This document shows positions 8,419 through 17,303 of a DNA stretch of 64,000 bases, one piece after another (the first letter of the stretch is position 1; every line of letters begins with the position of its first letter). The stretch comes from Bin80 sp965116685 (GTDB lineage Bacteria; Bacteroidota; Rhodothermia; Rhodothermales; Bin80), in assembly GCA_965116685.1 (NCBI GenBank), contig OZ220707.1, positions 1-64,000 on the forward strand. The letters run 5' to 3'. Both the position numbers and the translations under genes were made by a program. The notes under the pieces were generated by a model that was not told the DNA's origin, ran no database searches, and was given only the letters and a program-made list of their open reading frames with translations.

Positions 8419-9549
8419 ATGAAGCCCAGAGTACTCGTTGCCATGAGCGGGGGAGTTGATTCTTCGGTTGCTGCAGTACTTCTTCATAAGCAAGGGTACG
8501 AGGTGATCGGGCTCACCATGAAAACATGGGACTACACTGGAAGTGCTCCCCGGAGCACGGGTAAAGAAGTCGGCTGCTGTACACTAGAATCCATGAATGA
8601 TGCAAGGCAGATTGCGTTGACCCATGGGTTCACACATTTTATTGTTGATATCCGGGAGGAGTTCGGGGATTGGGTCATTGAGCGGTTTACGGAAGAATAC
8701 TTGGCGGGGCGGACACCAAACCCGTGTGTTCTTTGCAATACGCATATTAAGTGGGATGCGCTATTGCGGCGGGCAGATGACCTGGAGTGCCCGCAAATCG
8801 CGACCGGTCATTATGCCCGGGTTCGCGAAGAGGAAGGGCGGTTTATATTGTCCTGCGGGTTGGATAAGAAAAAAGATCAGAGTTATGCACTCTGGGGGCT
8901 CCCACAAGAACAACTGGCCCGTACCATCTTTCCCCTTGGCCACTATGAAAAACCGAAAATTCGAGAACTTGCGGCTCAGTTCGGACTGACGGGGGTGGCG
9001 AATAAACCAGACTCCTATGAAATTTGCTTCATCCCAGATAATGATTACAGGCGGTTTTTACGTGATCGTGTGCCTGGGCTGAATCAGCGGGTAAGTAACG
9101 GGCCAATCGTTCTTTCGGATGGTACAGAAGTTGGGCGTCACGAGGGATACCCATTCTATACCATTGGGCAGCGGCATGGATTACATCTTGCACTTGGTTA
9201 TCCAGTCTATGTCTCTGCAATTGATCCAGAAACCAATACAATTACAGTAGGTCCGCGCGAAGAATTATTCAAACAGACGTTGGTTGCAGATAAGACTAAC
9301 TTTGTAAAATATCCGTCAATCTTAAAAGAGCAGCCTGCTATGGCCAAAATTCGCTATAATGATCCTGGAGCCTCTTGTCTGGTACAGCAGACAGCGACTA
9401 ATGAGCTTCAGGTGTCGTTCATGGAGTCCCGAGCGGCAATTACTCCAGGCCAGTCCGTCGTCGTGTATGAAGGAGAGGATCTATTGGCTGGTGGCTGGAT
9501 CCAGCGTGTTTTTGAGGGAGCGGACAAGATAGCGGCATCCCAAAACTGA
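8419..9549 (+). CDS. mnmA: tRNA-specific 2-thiouridylase MnmA
   Basis: A 376-residue enzyme that thiolates U34 in the wobble position of tRNA-Lys, -Glu and -Gln. The PP-loop SGGVDSS is at residues 10-16. The first catalytic Cys is in TPNPCVLCN and the second in YEICFIPDNDYR, so the Cys pair that relays persulfide sulfur is intact. The ATG at 8419 is chosen because the PP-loop then falls at the usual place; an upstream in-frame ATG overlaps the SDR gene. Family length is normal. Confidence 0.95.
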   Translation: MKPRVLVAMSGGVDSSVAAVLLHKQGYEVIGLTMKTWDYTGSAPRSTGKEVGCCTLESMNDARQIALTHGFTHFIVDIREEFGDWVIERFTEEYLAGRTPNPCVLCNTHIKWDALLRRADDLECPQIATGHYARVREEEGRFILSCGLDKKKDQSYALWGLPQEQLARTIFPLGHYEKPKIRELAAQFGLTGVANKPDSYEICFIPDNDYRRFLRDRVPGLNQRVSNGPIVLSDGTEVGRHEGYPFYTIGQRHGLHLALGYPVYVSAIDPETNTITVGPREELFKQTLVADKTNFVKYPSILKEQPAMAKIRYNDPGASCLVQQTATNELQVSFMESRAAITPGQSVVVYEGEDLLAGGWIQRVFEGADKIAASQN

Positions 9550-9554
9550 GACGA

Positions 9555-9896
9555 ATGCGACTGATCGTACTCATTCTTTTGACAACACTGGGAGTATCCT
9601 GCCGGACGAGTCATGTATCCAATACCAACACAGAAACGATTGATTCAGAAAAAAAAGTTATGAGCAATGAAATTCGAGGGACCGGGAAGATTGTGTGGAA
9701 TAATTTTGAGGGTGGATTTTTTGGTATTGTAGATCAAGGAGGTACACGATATTATCCCCTTGGCTCACTCGATGAGGAACTACAGGTAGATGGTACAGCC
9801 GTAAGGTTTGTGCTCAGCCTCAAGCCTGGTGTAATGACAACCGTGATGTGGGGAGTACCGGTGTCGGTGGTCAGTATTGAAAAAATAGATCGCTGA
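9555..9896 (+). CDS. Small lipoprotein of unknown function
   Basis: A 113-residue protein with a hydrophobic leader and a lipobox ending in LGVSC (Cys at residue 16), so it is probably lipid-anchored. The mature part is short and beta-rich: a stretch around GTGKIVWNNFEGGFFGIVDQGG resembles small OB-like or DUF-type folds that form a single barrel. It follows mnmA by five bases and is probably in the same transcript. No function can be assigned. Confidence 0.7.
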   Translation: MRLIVLILLTTLGVSCRTSHVSNTNTETIDSEKKVMSNEIRGTGKIVWNNFEGGFFGIVDQGGTRYYPLGSLDEELQVDGTAVRFVLSLKPGVMTTVMWGVPVSVVSIEKIDR

Positions 9897-10062
9897 GACA
9901 GGCTCGGGTTAAGAGGGTATTAGGCTCTGCTCACTTGGAATGGAATACGCGGTGCCGGGAGGGGCACATATTTCGCAGCGTTTGGACCTTGGGGGCGTGT
10001 TCCAATGAATAGCTGAACTGCATTCTCCGGTTTCATATCCGCTTTGGGAGGCGACCGTCGTA

Positions 10063-11046
10063 TCACAGTGTCACCTCGGTGCCGAGCTTCATCTCACTAG
10101 CTCGCTTTTCCAAAAAGCTGGCCACCACAAGATCCTGGATTGCATTGCCTACGGACTTAAAAAAGGTGATTTCAGAATCACTGGTGCGACCTTGGGCATG
10201 GCCGATCAAAATCTCTCCTAATTCTCCATGAATATGCGATGCATCAAAATGCCCCTGTTGAATCGGTACGATAAGATCGCCTGCCTCTCTGAGGCATGCC
10301 TCGCGTTGATCTACAATCACCTTTGCTTGTGCCACTACATCAGCAGGAATCTCCGTCATGTCAGATCGATAGGAGCCAATTCCATTAATATGTGTTCCTG
10401 GTGAAAGATGTTGAGACGAAAAGACAGGGGTCATGGATGTCGTAGCAGTGCAGATAACATCCGCTTTAGCAAGCTCCCTTGGCTCCTTCGCTTTGGTTGC
10501 GGTGATACCATGGCAGCGTTCTATTTTTTCTATGAACCTCTCTGTATTTTGGGGCGAGCGCCCAAAGACAATAATTTTTTTGATCGGCCGTACAGCACAG
10601 ACCGCCTCCACCTGGGTGTATGCCTGAACTCCAGTACCAAAGATTGCCAAAACGGATGATGTTGGGCGTGCGAGGACTTCCGTGGCCAATCCCGCACCTG
10701 CACCTGTTCGAAGAGACGTGATAAATTCCCCATCCATGAGGGCAAGGGGAGTGCCTGTTTGGGCGTCGTTAAGAGTAACGATGGCGTGAATAAAGGGGAG
10801 TCCGCGTTCAGGGTTCGCTGGACTTATGTTCACCATCTTCAGGCCGACCTGTGAATGACCTACGGAGTATGCTGGCATGAACAGCGCACGTTCCCCATGC
10901 TCTCCGATCGGCATGTTCATACGTATGGGTACATTTGCATGTCCAGAGGAAAGCGCCTCAAAGCCTTCGCGCATTAGGTCAATCGCTTCCCGCATAGATA
11001 TTGCGGAAGCAATCTCTTTTCCTGAAAGTATTCGAAGTGTCGGCAT
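10063..11046 (-). CDS. Ornithine cyclodeaminase/mu-crystallin family; likely 1-pyrroline-2-carboxylate reductase
   Basis: A 327-residue NAD(P)-dependent oxidoreductase. The Rossmann motif FGTGVQAYTQ and the family stretch GSYRSDMTEIP are visible. Members of this family include ornithine cyclodeaminase and imine reductases. The upstream gene, eight bases away, encodes a trans-3-hydroxy-L-proline dehydratase, whose product is 1-pyrroline-2-carboxylate, so the most economical role is reduction of that imine to L-proline (LhpI-like). The ATG at 11046 is preferred because upstream in-frame codons overlap the dehydratase gene. Confidence 0.85.
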   Translation of the reverse strand: MPTLRILSGKEIASAISMREAIDLMREGFEALSSGHANVPIRMNMPIGEHGERALFMPAYSVGHSQVGLKMVNISPANPERGLPFIHAIVTLNDAQTGTPLALMDGEFITSLRTGAGAGLATEVLARPTSSVLAIFGTGVQAYTQVEAVCAVRPIKKIIVFGRSPQNTERFIEKIERCHGITATKAKEPRELAKADVICTATTSMTPVFSSQHLSPGTHINGIGSYRSDMTEIPADVVAQAKVIVDQREACLREAGDLIVPIQQGHFDASHIHGELGEILIGHAQGRTSDSEITFFKSVGNAIQDLVVASFLEKRASEMKLGTEVTL

Positions 11047-11053
11047 GATGAAT

Positions 11054-12094
11054 TTATTGGAGAAGAAATCCGTCTCGAAAGGGATCCTGAGGATCCAGAA
11101 TAAATGTGTGTTGGCCCGTAATAAATGCGCGCCCTTCAATCTCGGGGATGATGGCTTTGTGTGGACCAAATCGAAACTCTTCTGCGATCATTCCCGTGAA
11201 GGAACTACCGATGATGCTTTCAATGCTAATCCGTTCACCAGGTGCGAGCTCTCCCCGTGCATGTAGCAGTGCAAGTCGGCCGCTCACCCCCGTTCCCGTG
11301 GGACTCCGGTCCACCTGGCCGTCCGCAAAAACGCAGACGTGGCGGCTGTGTGCATCCGGTGATTTTGCAGCACCGACGAAGACGGTTCCATACAAGAAAC
11401 CCAGATCGGGTTCGTAGGGATGGACAATGGACAGGTTGGCAATAATTGCCTGCTTAATCATCTTCCCCACATGGATCAGGTCACTATAATGCTCGGGGCT
11501 TGTTTCCAAACCAACCTCCCCAGCCTCCACATACGCATAGTATGCACCGCCAAAGCCAATATCATACCGGATTCGCCCTATATCCGGCAGATCAACGAAT
11601 TGGTCCATGACGTGCGCGTAGGAAGGGACATTTCTGAAACGGACGGATTGCACATGCCCAGCTTCAATGCGAGCCCATGCAGTCACTAATCCCGCCGGGG
11701 TATCAATCAATACTTGTGGTTCAGGTTCTGATTTTGGGAGCATCCCTGTTTCGAGGACCACCTTGGTTACGGCAATAATCCCGTGGCCACACATCGTGCT
11801 ATACCCTTCGTTGTGCAGGAAAAGCACCCCAAAGTCGGCATTCTCATGAACCGGCTCCGTGATCAGGCATCCATACATATCTGCGTGCCCTCGGGGTTCC
11901 CACATCAGGGCAGTCCGCAATGCATCGTGATCGATCTGCAGTTCGTTCCGGCGTGCCAATAGCGTATCACCTGTGGGTTGAGGGTAGCCTGCCAGGATTA
12001 CGCGTAAGGGTTCCCCTTCTGTATGTGCATCAATGCACCTGATACTGAGCCCACCGGGGCGCCAGTTATCAACTGGATCAATAGGAAGTGTCAT
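11054..12094 (-). CDS. Proline racemase family; likely trans-3-hydroxy-L-proline dehydratase
   Basis: A 346-residue member of the proline racemase fold. The first catalytic position is Cys102 in MCGHG. The second, which is Cys in racemases and 4-hydroxyproline epimerases, is Thr266 in DRSPTGTG. A Cys/Thr pair is the hallmark of trans-3-hydroxy-L-proline dehydratases (such as human L3HYPDH), which remove water rather than racemise. The neighbouring imine reductase supports this. Together the pair would turn trans-3-hydroxyproline into proline. A perfect palindrome 38 bases upstream may be its operator. Confidence 0.88.
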   Translation of the reverse strand: MTLPIDPVDNWRPGGLSIRCIDAHTEGEPLRVILAGYPQPTGDTLLARRNELQIDHDALRTALMWEPRGHADMYGCLITEPVHENADFGVLFLHNEGYSTMCGHGIIAVTKVVLETGMLPKSEPEPQVLIDTPAGLVTAWARIEAGHVQSVRFRNVPSYAHVMDQFVDLPDIGRIRYDIGFGGAYYAYVEAGEVGLETSPEHYSDLIHVGKMIKQAIIANLSIVHPYEPDLGFLYGTVFVGAAKSPDAHSRHVCVFADGQVDRSPTGTGVSGRLALLHARGELAPGERISIESIIGSSFTGMIAEEFRFGPHKAIIPEIEGRAFITGQHTFILDPQDPFRDGFLLQ

Positions 12095-12131
12095 AGAATC
12101 CTTGAATAGGGCAAGATGGCCATATCCGTAT

Positions 12132-12147
12132 ACGGGAGATATCCCGT
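12132..12147. promoter_or_regulatory. Candidate operator palindrome upstream of the hydroxyproline operon
   Basis: ACGGGA-GATA-TCCCGT is a perfect inverted repeat of six-base arms with a four-base centre, 38 bases before the start of the dehydratase gene. Its size and place suit the binding site of a dimeric regulator. No regulator gene lies nearby, so the partner is unknown. Confidence 0.45.
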
Positions 12148-12252
12148 CATTACTGTTCTTGAGGTTCAGCGGGGGATCCTGATAGACTGGCAGTGGAGCA
12201 AAACCGGATCGGCATTTCTCGTATGCTTATGGCCTGCGCGATCAAAAAAGGA

Positions 12253-12293
12253 GCCAACAGTCCGATTTGAACCGGCGATCTGTTCATTATGAA
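12253..12293 (-). pseudogene. Degenerate 3' half of a tRNA, probable old attachment site
   Basis: An ungapped comparison with the tRNA-Thr gene at 14744-14784 gives 33 identities in 41 positions, in the same orientation, beginning exactly at the tRNA 3' end. The copy covers the acceptor 3' strand, T arm and part of the anticodon stem, then similarity stops. T-stem pairs are broken, so it is not a working tRNA. A displaced tRNA 3' end at the far side of an inserted block is the usual footprint of site-specific integration. Confidence 0.7.
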
Positions 12294-12432
12294 TTTCTCG
12301 TCTGACGATTTCCTGATACACCGAAATAGGCTTTTGATGCTAAAACCAACGTTTCTTGGCTATTCGACCGCGTTCCAAGACGCACCGAAATGCACCGCAG
12401 CGCAAGAATTTTGGGTATATTTTGGGCAACAC

Positions 12433-13113
12433 TCATGCAATCGGGTCTAACCCTTCGAGCCGTTCCATCCAATTGTTAAAGTGAGGACATGCAGTCCGGA
12501 TACTGCCTATCCCAATCGTCTCCGCAACCAACTCCCCGAAGAATCGCTTGTCATAGGCTGGGTACAAACGGAGTAGTCTTTTAGATGGAGCCGTTGTCGG
12601 ATCGTCATTGATTAATTCTGGGTTCTCAAACCTTTCGATTATCTGATGCAACTCATTAAGCTTACTCACTGACTTGAAAGTATTCAGCGTATAATCTAGG
12701 ATATTGATATCGCTGAAGAATATTGCTTCAAACTCGTGTAGTTGTAGGTATGGGATAAACCCATGCGGATTGCCTAAGTCTGTGCTAAATGCTTGCTCCA
12801 AATGCCGGACTCGCTGGTGGGGTGTAGATCTAGGGGGAATATCATTCATGCCCGGAAAGTCTTTTGGAAGAGCATAGAGGTCAAACATTGTTGTACAATA
12901 CGCTGATTTCTCCTCACTCATCCATTGCTGGATATCCCATCTTGGCCGTGCATAGTCGTACATTCCGCCTCGTGCCATTGATTCTCTGGAGCGTTTACGA
13001 AGGACAAGTCGAGGAGTGACTACGATATTTTTTTCGAGCAGATACGGATAAAGCACCTGTTTAACAAAGCCTTCTTCGGTTTCTCCCTCGACCACGACAT
13101 TCACACGAATCAT
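12433..13113 (-). CDS. DUF4276-type, TOPRIM-like protein (partner of the ATPase)
   Basis: A 226-residue protein. Its N-terminus reads VVVEGETEEGFV, the form of the acidic motif found in TOPRIM nucleases (Glu9 with Glu11 and Glu13 near). Two further acidic motifs seen in DUF4276 proteins are present: FDLYALPKDFPG and LQLHEFEAIFFSD. The ATG at 13113 overlaps the stop of the ATPase gene in an ATGA, so both products are made together. Such ATPase-TOPRIM pairs resemble OLD/PARIS-like defence modules; a nuclease role in defence is inference. Confidence 0.75.
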   Translation of the reverse strand: MIRVNVVVEGETEEGFVKQVLYPYLLEKNIVVTPRLVLRKRSRESMARGGMYDYARPRWDIQQWMSEEKSAYCTTMFDLYALPKDFPGMNDIPPRSTPHQRVRHLEQAFSTDLGNPHGFIPYLQLHEFEAIFFSDINILDYTLNTFKSVSKLNELHQIIERFENPELINDDPTTAPSKRLLRLYPAYDKRFFGELVAETIGIGSIRTACPHFNNWMERLEGLDPIA

Positions 13114-14315
13114 GGTCGCCCCCCGAGAACATTCATCTCCCAAAGCTCACCAAGGGAGTACGCATTCAACCATTCTCTCAGGGATTCACTGTCATGTTTC
13201 TCAAATACCGACTCCCCCAATCCGTTACGAACGTTGCTCACCGGTGGGGCAGTTGAATCTCTACGTTCGACGGTGATGATATCTTCAGGCTCAAACTCAT
13301 TGAGAAAGGATACGGACTGCGTTGTTAGAATAAGCTGGGTACGACTTGAGGCGCTGCGCACCAATCCAGCCAGTATAGTCAAGGCGCTTGGGTGCAGTCC
13401 TAATTCTGGTTCATCAATCAGAATTGTGGAAGGCAAATCTGGTTGCAGTAAAAGCGTTGCTAAACTCATGAACCGTAGCGTTCCGTCAGAAAGCTGGTGT
13501 GGCCCGAATCGGTAATCAGAGCCGTGTTCTTGCCATTCAAGGCGGATCTTGTCTGGATTGAGTGGGCTAGGGCGCAATGCAAAATCTTTAAATCTCGGAA
13601 AAATTCGACGCACTGCACCTCGGATCAACTTATAGTTCTGGAAATGTCTCTCGTGCAACATGTAGAGAAAAGCGGACAAATTACCAGCATCAGGCTCCAG
13701 TCGATCATTTTCATGGAGATCACCTGTTTGCTTAATACGAGCTGTCGAACTAGTGTCATTGAAGTGATATACTTTCCAAGGACCGAGCTTGGGCGCACCA
13801 TGTTGATTAAACATGTCAAACATGGATTCTTCAAGCTCTCCAGAGGCAAGAGCTTCTAAATGTCCGCTTCCCATCGCTTCTTCATGGAGAGATTCGGCCT
13901 CTTCGGGGGTAAGAGCTTTCTTATGTCCGCTTTCCAGTCCTTCTTTGTGGGGATATTCCGGTGGGGTCTTGAAGATTGCAATTTCGGTTCCAAACACCAG
14001 CCTGTCATCTTCAGTTGGTGTGAGTTGGATCTTATAGCCAGCATGATTATTGCTGGGACGGTCAAAGTATAATTCTGCATCGATGCAGTTGGTCACTTTC
14101 GTTCCGTAGTGTAGCATCGCATTTGCACCACCGGAGCGGCCAACGAAAAGCTGAAGATGCCCTTCAATCAACTCATCTAACATTCGGAAGAAGCTGACGA
14201 AGTTGCTCTTTCCCGCTCCATTAGGTCCGATCAGTACATTGATAGGTCTCAATCCAAGATTAAGCTCCTTGATGGACTTAAAGCCCCTGAGCTCTATGTG
14301 AGTGAGTTCTGGCAT
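13110..14315 (-). CDS. AAA/ABC-type ATPase (AAA_21-like) of a two-gene defence-like module
   Basis: A 401-residue ATPase of the RecF/OLD type. Walker A is GPNGAGKS (residues 30-37). An ABC-like signature LSDGTLRF and Walker B with D-loop ILIDEPELGLHPSAL follow in the last third, then LTTQS in place of the H-loop region. The middle, from about residue 115 to 170, carries a Glu/His-rich insertion (EEAESLHEEAMGSGHLEALASGELEES) that may be a partner contact. It is translationally coupled to the TOPRIM-like gene. Function as a phage or plasmid sensor is inferred from family context. Confidence 0.82.
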   Translation of the reverse strand: MPELTHIELRGFKSIKELNLGLRPINVLIGPNGAGKSNFVSFFRMLDELIEGHLQLFVGRSGGANAMLHYGTKVTNCIDAELYFDRPSNNHAGYKIQLTPTEDDRLVFGTEIAIFKTPPEYPHKEGLESGHKKALTPEEAESLHEEAMGSGHLEALASGELEESMFDMFNQHGAPKLGPWKVYHFNDTSSTARIKQTGDLHENDRLEPDAGNLSAFLYMLHERHFQNYKLIRGAVRRIFPRFKDFALRPSPLNPDKIRLEWQEHGSDYRFGPHQLSDGTLRFMSLATLLLQPDLPSTILIDEPELGLHPSALTILAGLVRSASSRTQLILTTQSVSFLNEFEPEDIITVERRDSTAPPVSNVRNGLGESVFEKHDSESLREWLNAYSLGELWEMNVLGGRP

Positions 14316-14743
14316 GTACTGTCGTACCCTTCTAATGAAGAGAGGTTTTCGCGCGCATGAGACTCCAGCGCTTGCAAATTCTTCATTATGGCCTAGGAAA
14401 AGTTAGGTATGACCCAACCATCCGCGATGTGCATACGGACTCCTAAAAAGGTCCAATTTAAAATAAGGTCGCTGGAAATATAACCAGTTCAACTTCTGTT
14501 CTGTTCGGCTTCTTGCAAGATATACAATGGGGTAATGTGGGGCACACATGCAAGCTTGGAGAGAGTTCGAATGCTCGGAATCTGCTGACCGCTTTGGTGG
14601 CAAAGCTGAAGGCTTAGGTGAAATATCTGCCCTACAGACACAACGTTCACATGCCAGAAAGCTTTTGGGCAGTTCAGATAGGGCTCAAAGAAGAACGCCC
14701 CAATATTAGCCTTAACGGCATCATTGGGGGAATTTTCGTGGGA
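14316..14743. other. 428-base non-coding gap between ATPase gene and tRNA-Thr
   Basis: I see no convincing gene, hairpin terminator or repeat here. It should contain the promoter of the two-gene module and, next to the tRNA 3' end, the island junction. Short open frames in this stretch look like noise. Confidence 0.5.
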
Positions 14744-14814
14744 GCCAACGGCCGGACTTGAACCGGCGACCTGCTCATTACGAGTGAGCTGCTCTACCAC
14801 TGAGCTACGTTGGC
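14744..14814 (-). tRNA. tRNA-Thr (anticodon CGT)
   Basis: A 71-nucleotide cloverleaf folds cleanly: 7-bp acceptor stem (GCCAACG with CGTTGGC), D arm GCTC/GAGC, anticodon stem GCTCA/TGAGC with loop CTCGTAA, variable AGGTC and T arm GCCGG/CCGGC with TTCAAGT. The loop gives anticodon CGT, which reads ACG (Thr). The 3' CCA is not encoded. It lies at the right edge of the small ATPase/TOPRIM island, its 3' end facing the island. Confidence 0.97.
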
Positions 14815-15315
14815 ACAGGGCGGGTTTCACGCACAGTGAGGGCACTGGTTTCAGACTGTTGAGTGAGACAATAAATCAAACGGTCAAACTCTCCCGTTTT
14901 ACTCAGGAACCTTCTTTTTTGTCATGTACCGGAAGACCAAGGCGGTAATTCGATGGTGACCCATCGCAATATCCAGATTGGTTGCTCAAGGCTATTCGCA
15001 GGTTTTTCTGCTCCTCCTGAGCATCTATGGCGCTGTTGCCGGACATATGTGTCGAAGCCGGTGGTATCCTGACAATGTAAGCCGTAACGGGCAATCATTC
15101 CCTGCAGCAGTAGTTATCTGCTATGTCCACAAAGTACCGTTTATTCTGGAGAATCTATCTGTGCGGCGAATCCCCCATAATGTATGCGTGGTTGACCATT
15201 GAGATACTTCGCCAGAACATGAGCATGCCGATTCGAAGTGTTGCAAAGCCTTTAACGGAATCCGCGGATAATGTTATATCTTTGAGCAATTCTTCAGCCC
15301 CAATTTATTTACTAT
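14815..15315. other. Intergenic region upstream of the M32 carboxypeptidase
   Basis: About 500 bases between tRNA-Thr and the carboxypeptidase gene. It should contain the tRNA promoter (right side, minus strand) and a probable plus-strand promoter at 15277. No gene or repeat was recognised. Confidence 0.5.
15277..15284 (+). promoter_or_regulatory. Bacteroidota-type -7 promoter element before the carboxypeptidase gene
   Basis: TATCTTTG fits TAnnTTTG exactly and lies 32 bases before the ATG at 15316, a sensible distance for a short leader. The stretch from here to the ATG is A/T-rich and has no Shine-Dalgarno motif, as is common in that group. Confidence 0.5.
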
Positions 15316-16830
15316 ATGCATTCGACACGCGAATCTGATTTTGAGGAGCTACTCAAAATTGTTCGTACGGTATGTGATCTTCGAGCTGCGGCGTCACTGC
15401 TGGAGTGGGATCAAGAGACCTACATGCCGACAGGGGCAACAAAGGCGCGATCCCAGCAGGTTGCAACGCTCTATTCAACATCACATGAGATATTTATCCG
15501 GGATCGGACAGGCGAGTTGCTTGAGCGTTTGAATGGGATAGAGGAGGATCCTATGGGGTTTCAGGCAAGTCTTGTGCGTGTCACTGAGCGTGATTTTTCC
15601 CGTGCCTGCAAATTATCTCCCAATCTAGTGGGCGAAATTGCCCAGGCTACATCCAAAGCCAAAGCCTCATGGGCACAGGCATTCAGTGAAAATGACTTTG
15701 GCAAGTTTGCAAATGACCTGGAAAGAGTTATTGGACTCTGTATTCAGAAGGCCGAGGCAATTGGCTACTCGGATCACCCTTATGACGCACTTTTAGATGA
15801 ATATGAACCTGATGCTACTTCAGCCCAGGTGAAATATATTTTCGAAGATTTACGTACGTCGCTGGTCCCGATTGTGCAGGCAATTTCAGAAGCTCCACAG
15901 CCTGACGATAAATTCCTTCACTTTTCCTATGATGCGGATATCCAGTGGGACTTCGGGATGGAAATTCTTCGGGATATCGGGTTTGATTTTCAGCGAGGGC
16001 GTCAGGATACATCCGTGCATCCATTCAGCACCTCATTTTCTATCAGCGATGTACGCTTAACGACACGTATCCACGAACGTAATCTGGTCTCGGGTCTTTT
16101 CAGCTCTTTACACGAAGCGGGGCATGGCATGTATGAACAAGGCATTGATCCAGAGCTTGAAGGCACGTCTCTCGCTCAGGGGACATCGCTTGGGATCCAT
16201 GAATCGCAATCCCGGCTTTGGGAAAATCAGGTCGGCAGAAGCGAGGCGTTCTGGGCCTGTTACTATCGTGATTTACAGCAGCGTTTTAAGAGGCAGTTAG
16301 AGGACATCTCGGTGGGAGAATTCTATCAGGCGATTAACCGAGTTAGCCCCTCTCCGATCCGTGTAGAGGCAGATGAGGTGACCTATAATTTGCATATCAT
16401 GCTTCGGTTTGAACTTGAAATGATGCTCTTGGAGGAAAGCGTATCCGTACAAGAACTGCCCGGGCTTTGGCTTGATCGAATGGAGGGATACCTGGGGATC
16501 CAACCAGAAAGTGATACGGAGGGGGTGCTTCAGGATATACACTGGGCCTTGGGAGCAATCGGGTACTTTCCCACGTATGCGTTGGGGAATTTGATGTCTG
16601 CTCAAATATTTAAACAAGCCAAGTCCACATTGAAGGACCTTGATGATCAGATTGCGCGAGGAGAGTTTAGCCCTCTTCGTGAATGGTTACAAACGAATGT
16701 GTATCATTGGGGGCGCAAGCTGTCCGCTACTGAGATTATCGAATGGCTTACAAACGGGACGATCAGTACAGATTCCTGGCTTGAGTACATACGTCAAAAG
16801 TATAGTGCTATTTATGGGAATCTGCCTTAG
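15316..16830 (+). CDS. Carboxypeptidase Taq (M32 family metallopeptidase)
   Basis: A 504-residue zinc carboxypeptidase that trims C-terminal residues from peptides in the cytoplasm. The zinc motif HExxH appears as LHEAGHGMYEQG, with the family stretches HPFSTSF, ESQSRLWEN and RVEADEVTYNLHI further along. The N-terminal segment with LEWDQETYMPTGA is typical of M32 enzymes. Length is normal. The next gene, a ribosome hibernation factor, follows after 31 bases. Confidence 0.95.
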   Translation: MHSTRESDFEELLKIVRTVCDLRAAASLLEWDQETYMPTGATKARSQQVATLYSTSHEIFIRDRTGELLERLNGIEEDPMGFQASLVRVTERDFSRACKLSPNLVGEIAQATSKAKASWAQAFSENDFGKFANDLERVIGLCIQKAEAIGYSDHPYDALLDEYEPDATSAQVKYIFEDLRTSLVPIVQAISEAPQPDDKFLHFSYDADIQWDFGMEILRDIGFDFQRGRQDTSVHPFSTSFSISDVRLTTRIHERNLVSGLFSSLHEAGHGMYEQGIDPELEGTSLAQGTSLGIHESQSRLWENQVGRSEAFWACYYRDLQQRFKRQLEDISVGEFYQAINRVSPSPIRVEADEVTYNLHIMLRFELEMMLLEESVSVQELPGLWLDRMEGYLGIQPESDTEGVLQDIHWALGAIGYFPTYALGNLMSAQIFKQAKSTLKDLDDQIARGEFSPLREWLQTNVYHWGRKLSATEIIEWLTNGTISTDSWLEYIRQKYSAIYGNLP

Positions 16831-16861
16831 GTTATATTCATCACTAACTTAATTCTATCAT

Positions 16862-17227
16862 ATGGCATCCAACACAGTTAGCGAACGCACCCATTCACCC
16901 CAATTCCCAATTGAGTATTATGCAGACAGTGCGCATCTTCGTCAGCGGGACAAAAATGCGATTGAAACACGAATTCATAAGTTGGCGCGTGGTCACCGCG
17001 ATATTGCCGGTGCTTCCGTTGCTATCGAGTGTGTCAGTGGTGCCAATAAGCACGCAGAGTATAAGGCCCGCGTGGTAGTGTACTGTAAGCCGGCAAATAT
17101 TGCAGCATCCCGGACACAGGATTCTGTTCGCTCAGCAGTGAGCGAGGCTCTTGAGGCGATTGAACGCCAGATCCGCGAACAACGCGAGCGCATGCGTGAT
17201 CGTCATCGGGCAGCCCGCGCAATCTAG
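16862..17227 (+). CDS. Ribosome hibernation factor, HPF/RaiA family (short form)
   Basis: A 121-residue protein with the S30AE fold pattern: an initial strand with EYYADSAHLRQRDKNAIETRIHKL, a central segment on VAIECVSGANKHAEYKARVVVY and a basic C-terminal helix. It lacks the extra dimerisation domain of long HPF. Proteins of this type bind the 30S decoding region in stationary phase. No Shine-Dalgarno sequence is present before the ATG. Similarity to canonical HPF looks moderate, so a specialised role is possible. Confidence 0.8.
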   Translation: MASNTVSERTHSPQFPIEYYADSAHLRQRDKNAIETRIHKLARGHRDIAGASVAIECVSGANKHAEYKARVVVYCKPANIAASRTQDSVRSAVSEALEAIERQIREQRERMRDRHRAARAI

Positions 17228-17303
17228 GATACGACTTCCATTTCTGGCCACGACCTCGTTGTCATAAAACAGTCATTCTTTGCTAGGTGCCCCGACTTCA
17301 TTT

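Noticed and set aside
11106..11849. Several plus-strand frames opposite the dehydratase gene
   Set aside because: They are shadows of the well-supported minus-strand gene.
14489..14948. Open frames on both strands crossing the tRNA-Thr gene (with SSVVEQLTRNEQVAGSSPAVGS and EPTAGLEPATCSLR)
   Set aside because: These are well-known translation artefacts of tRNA genes and are often misannotated as proteins.
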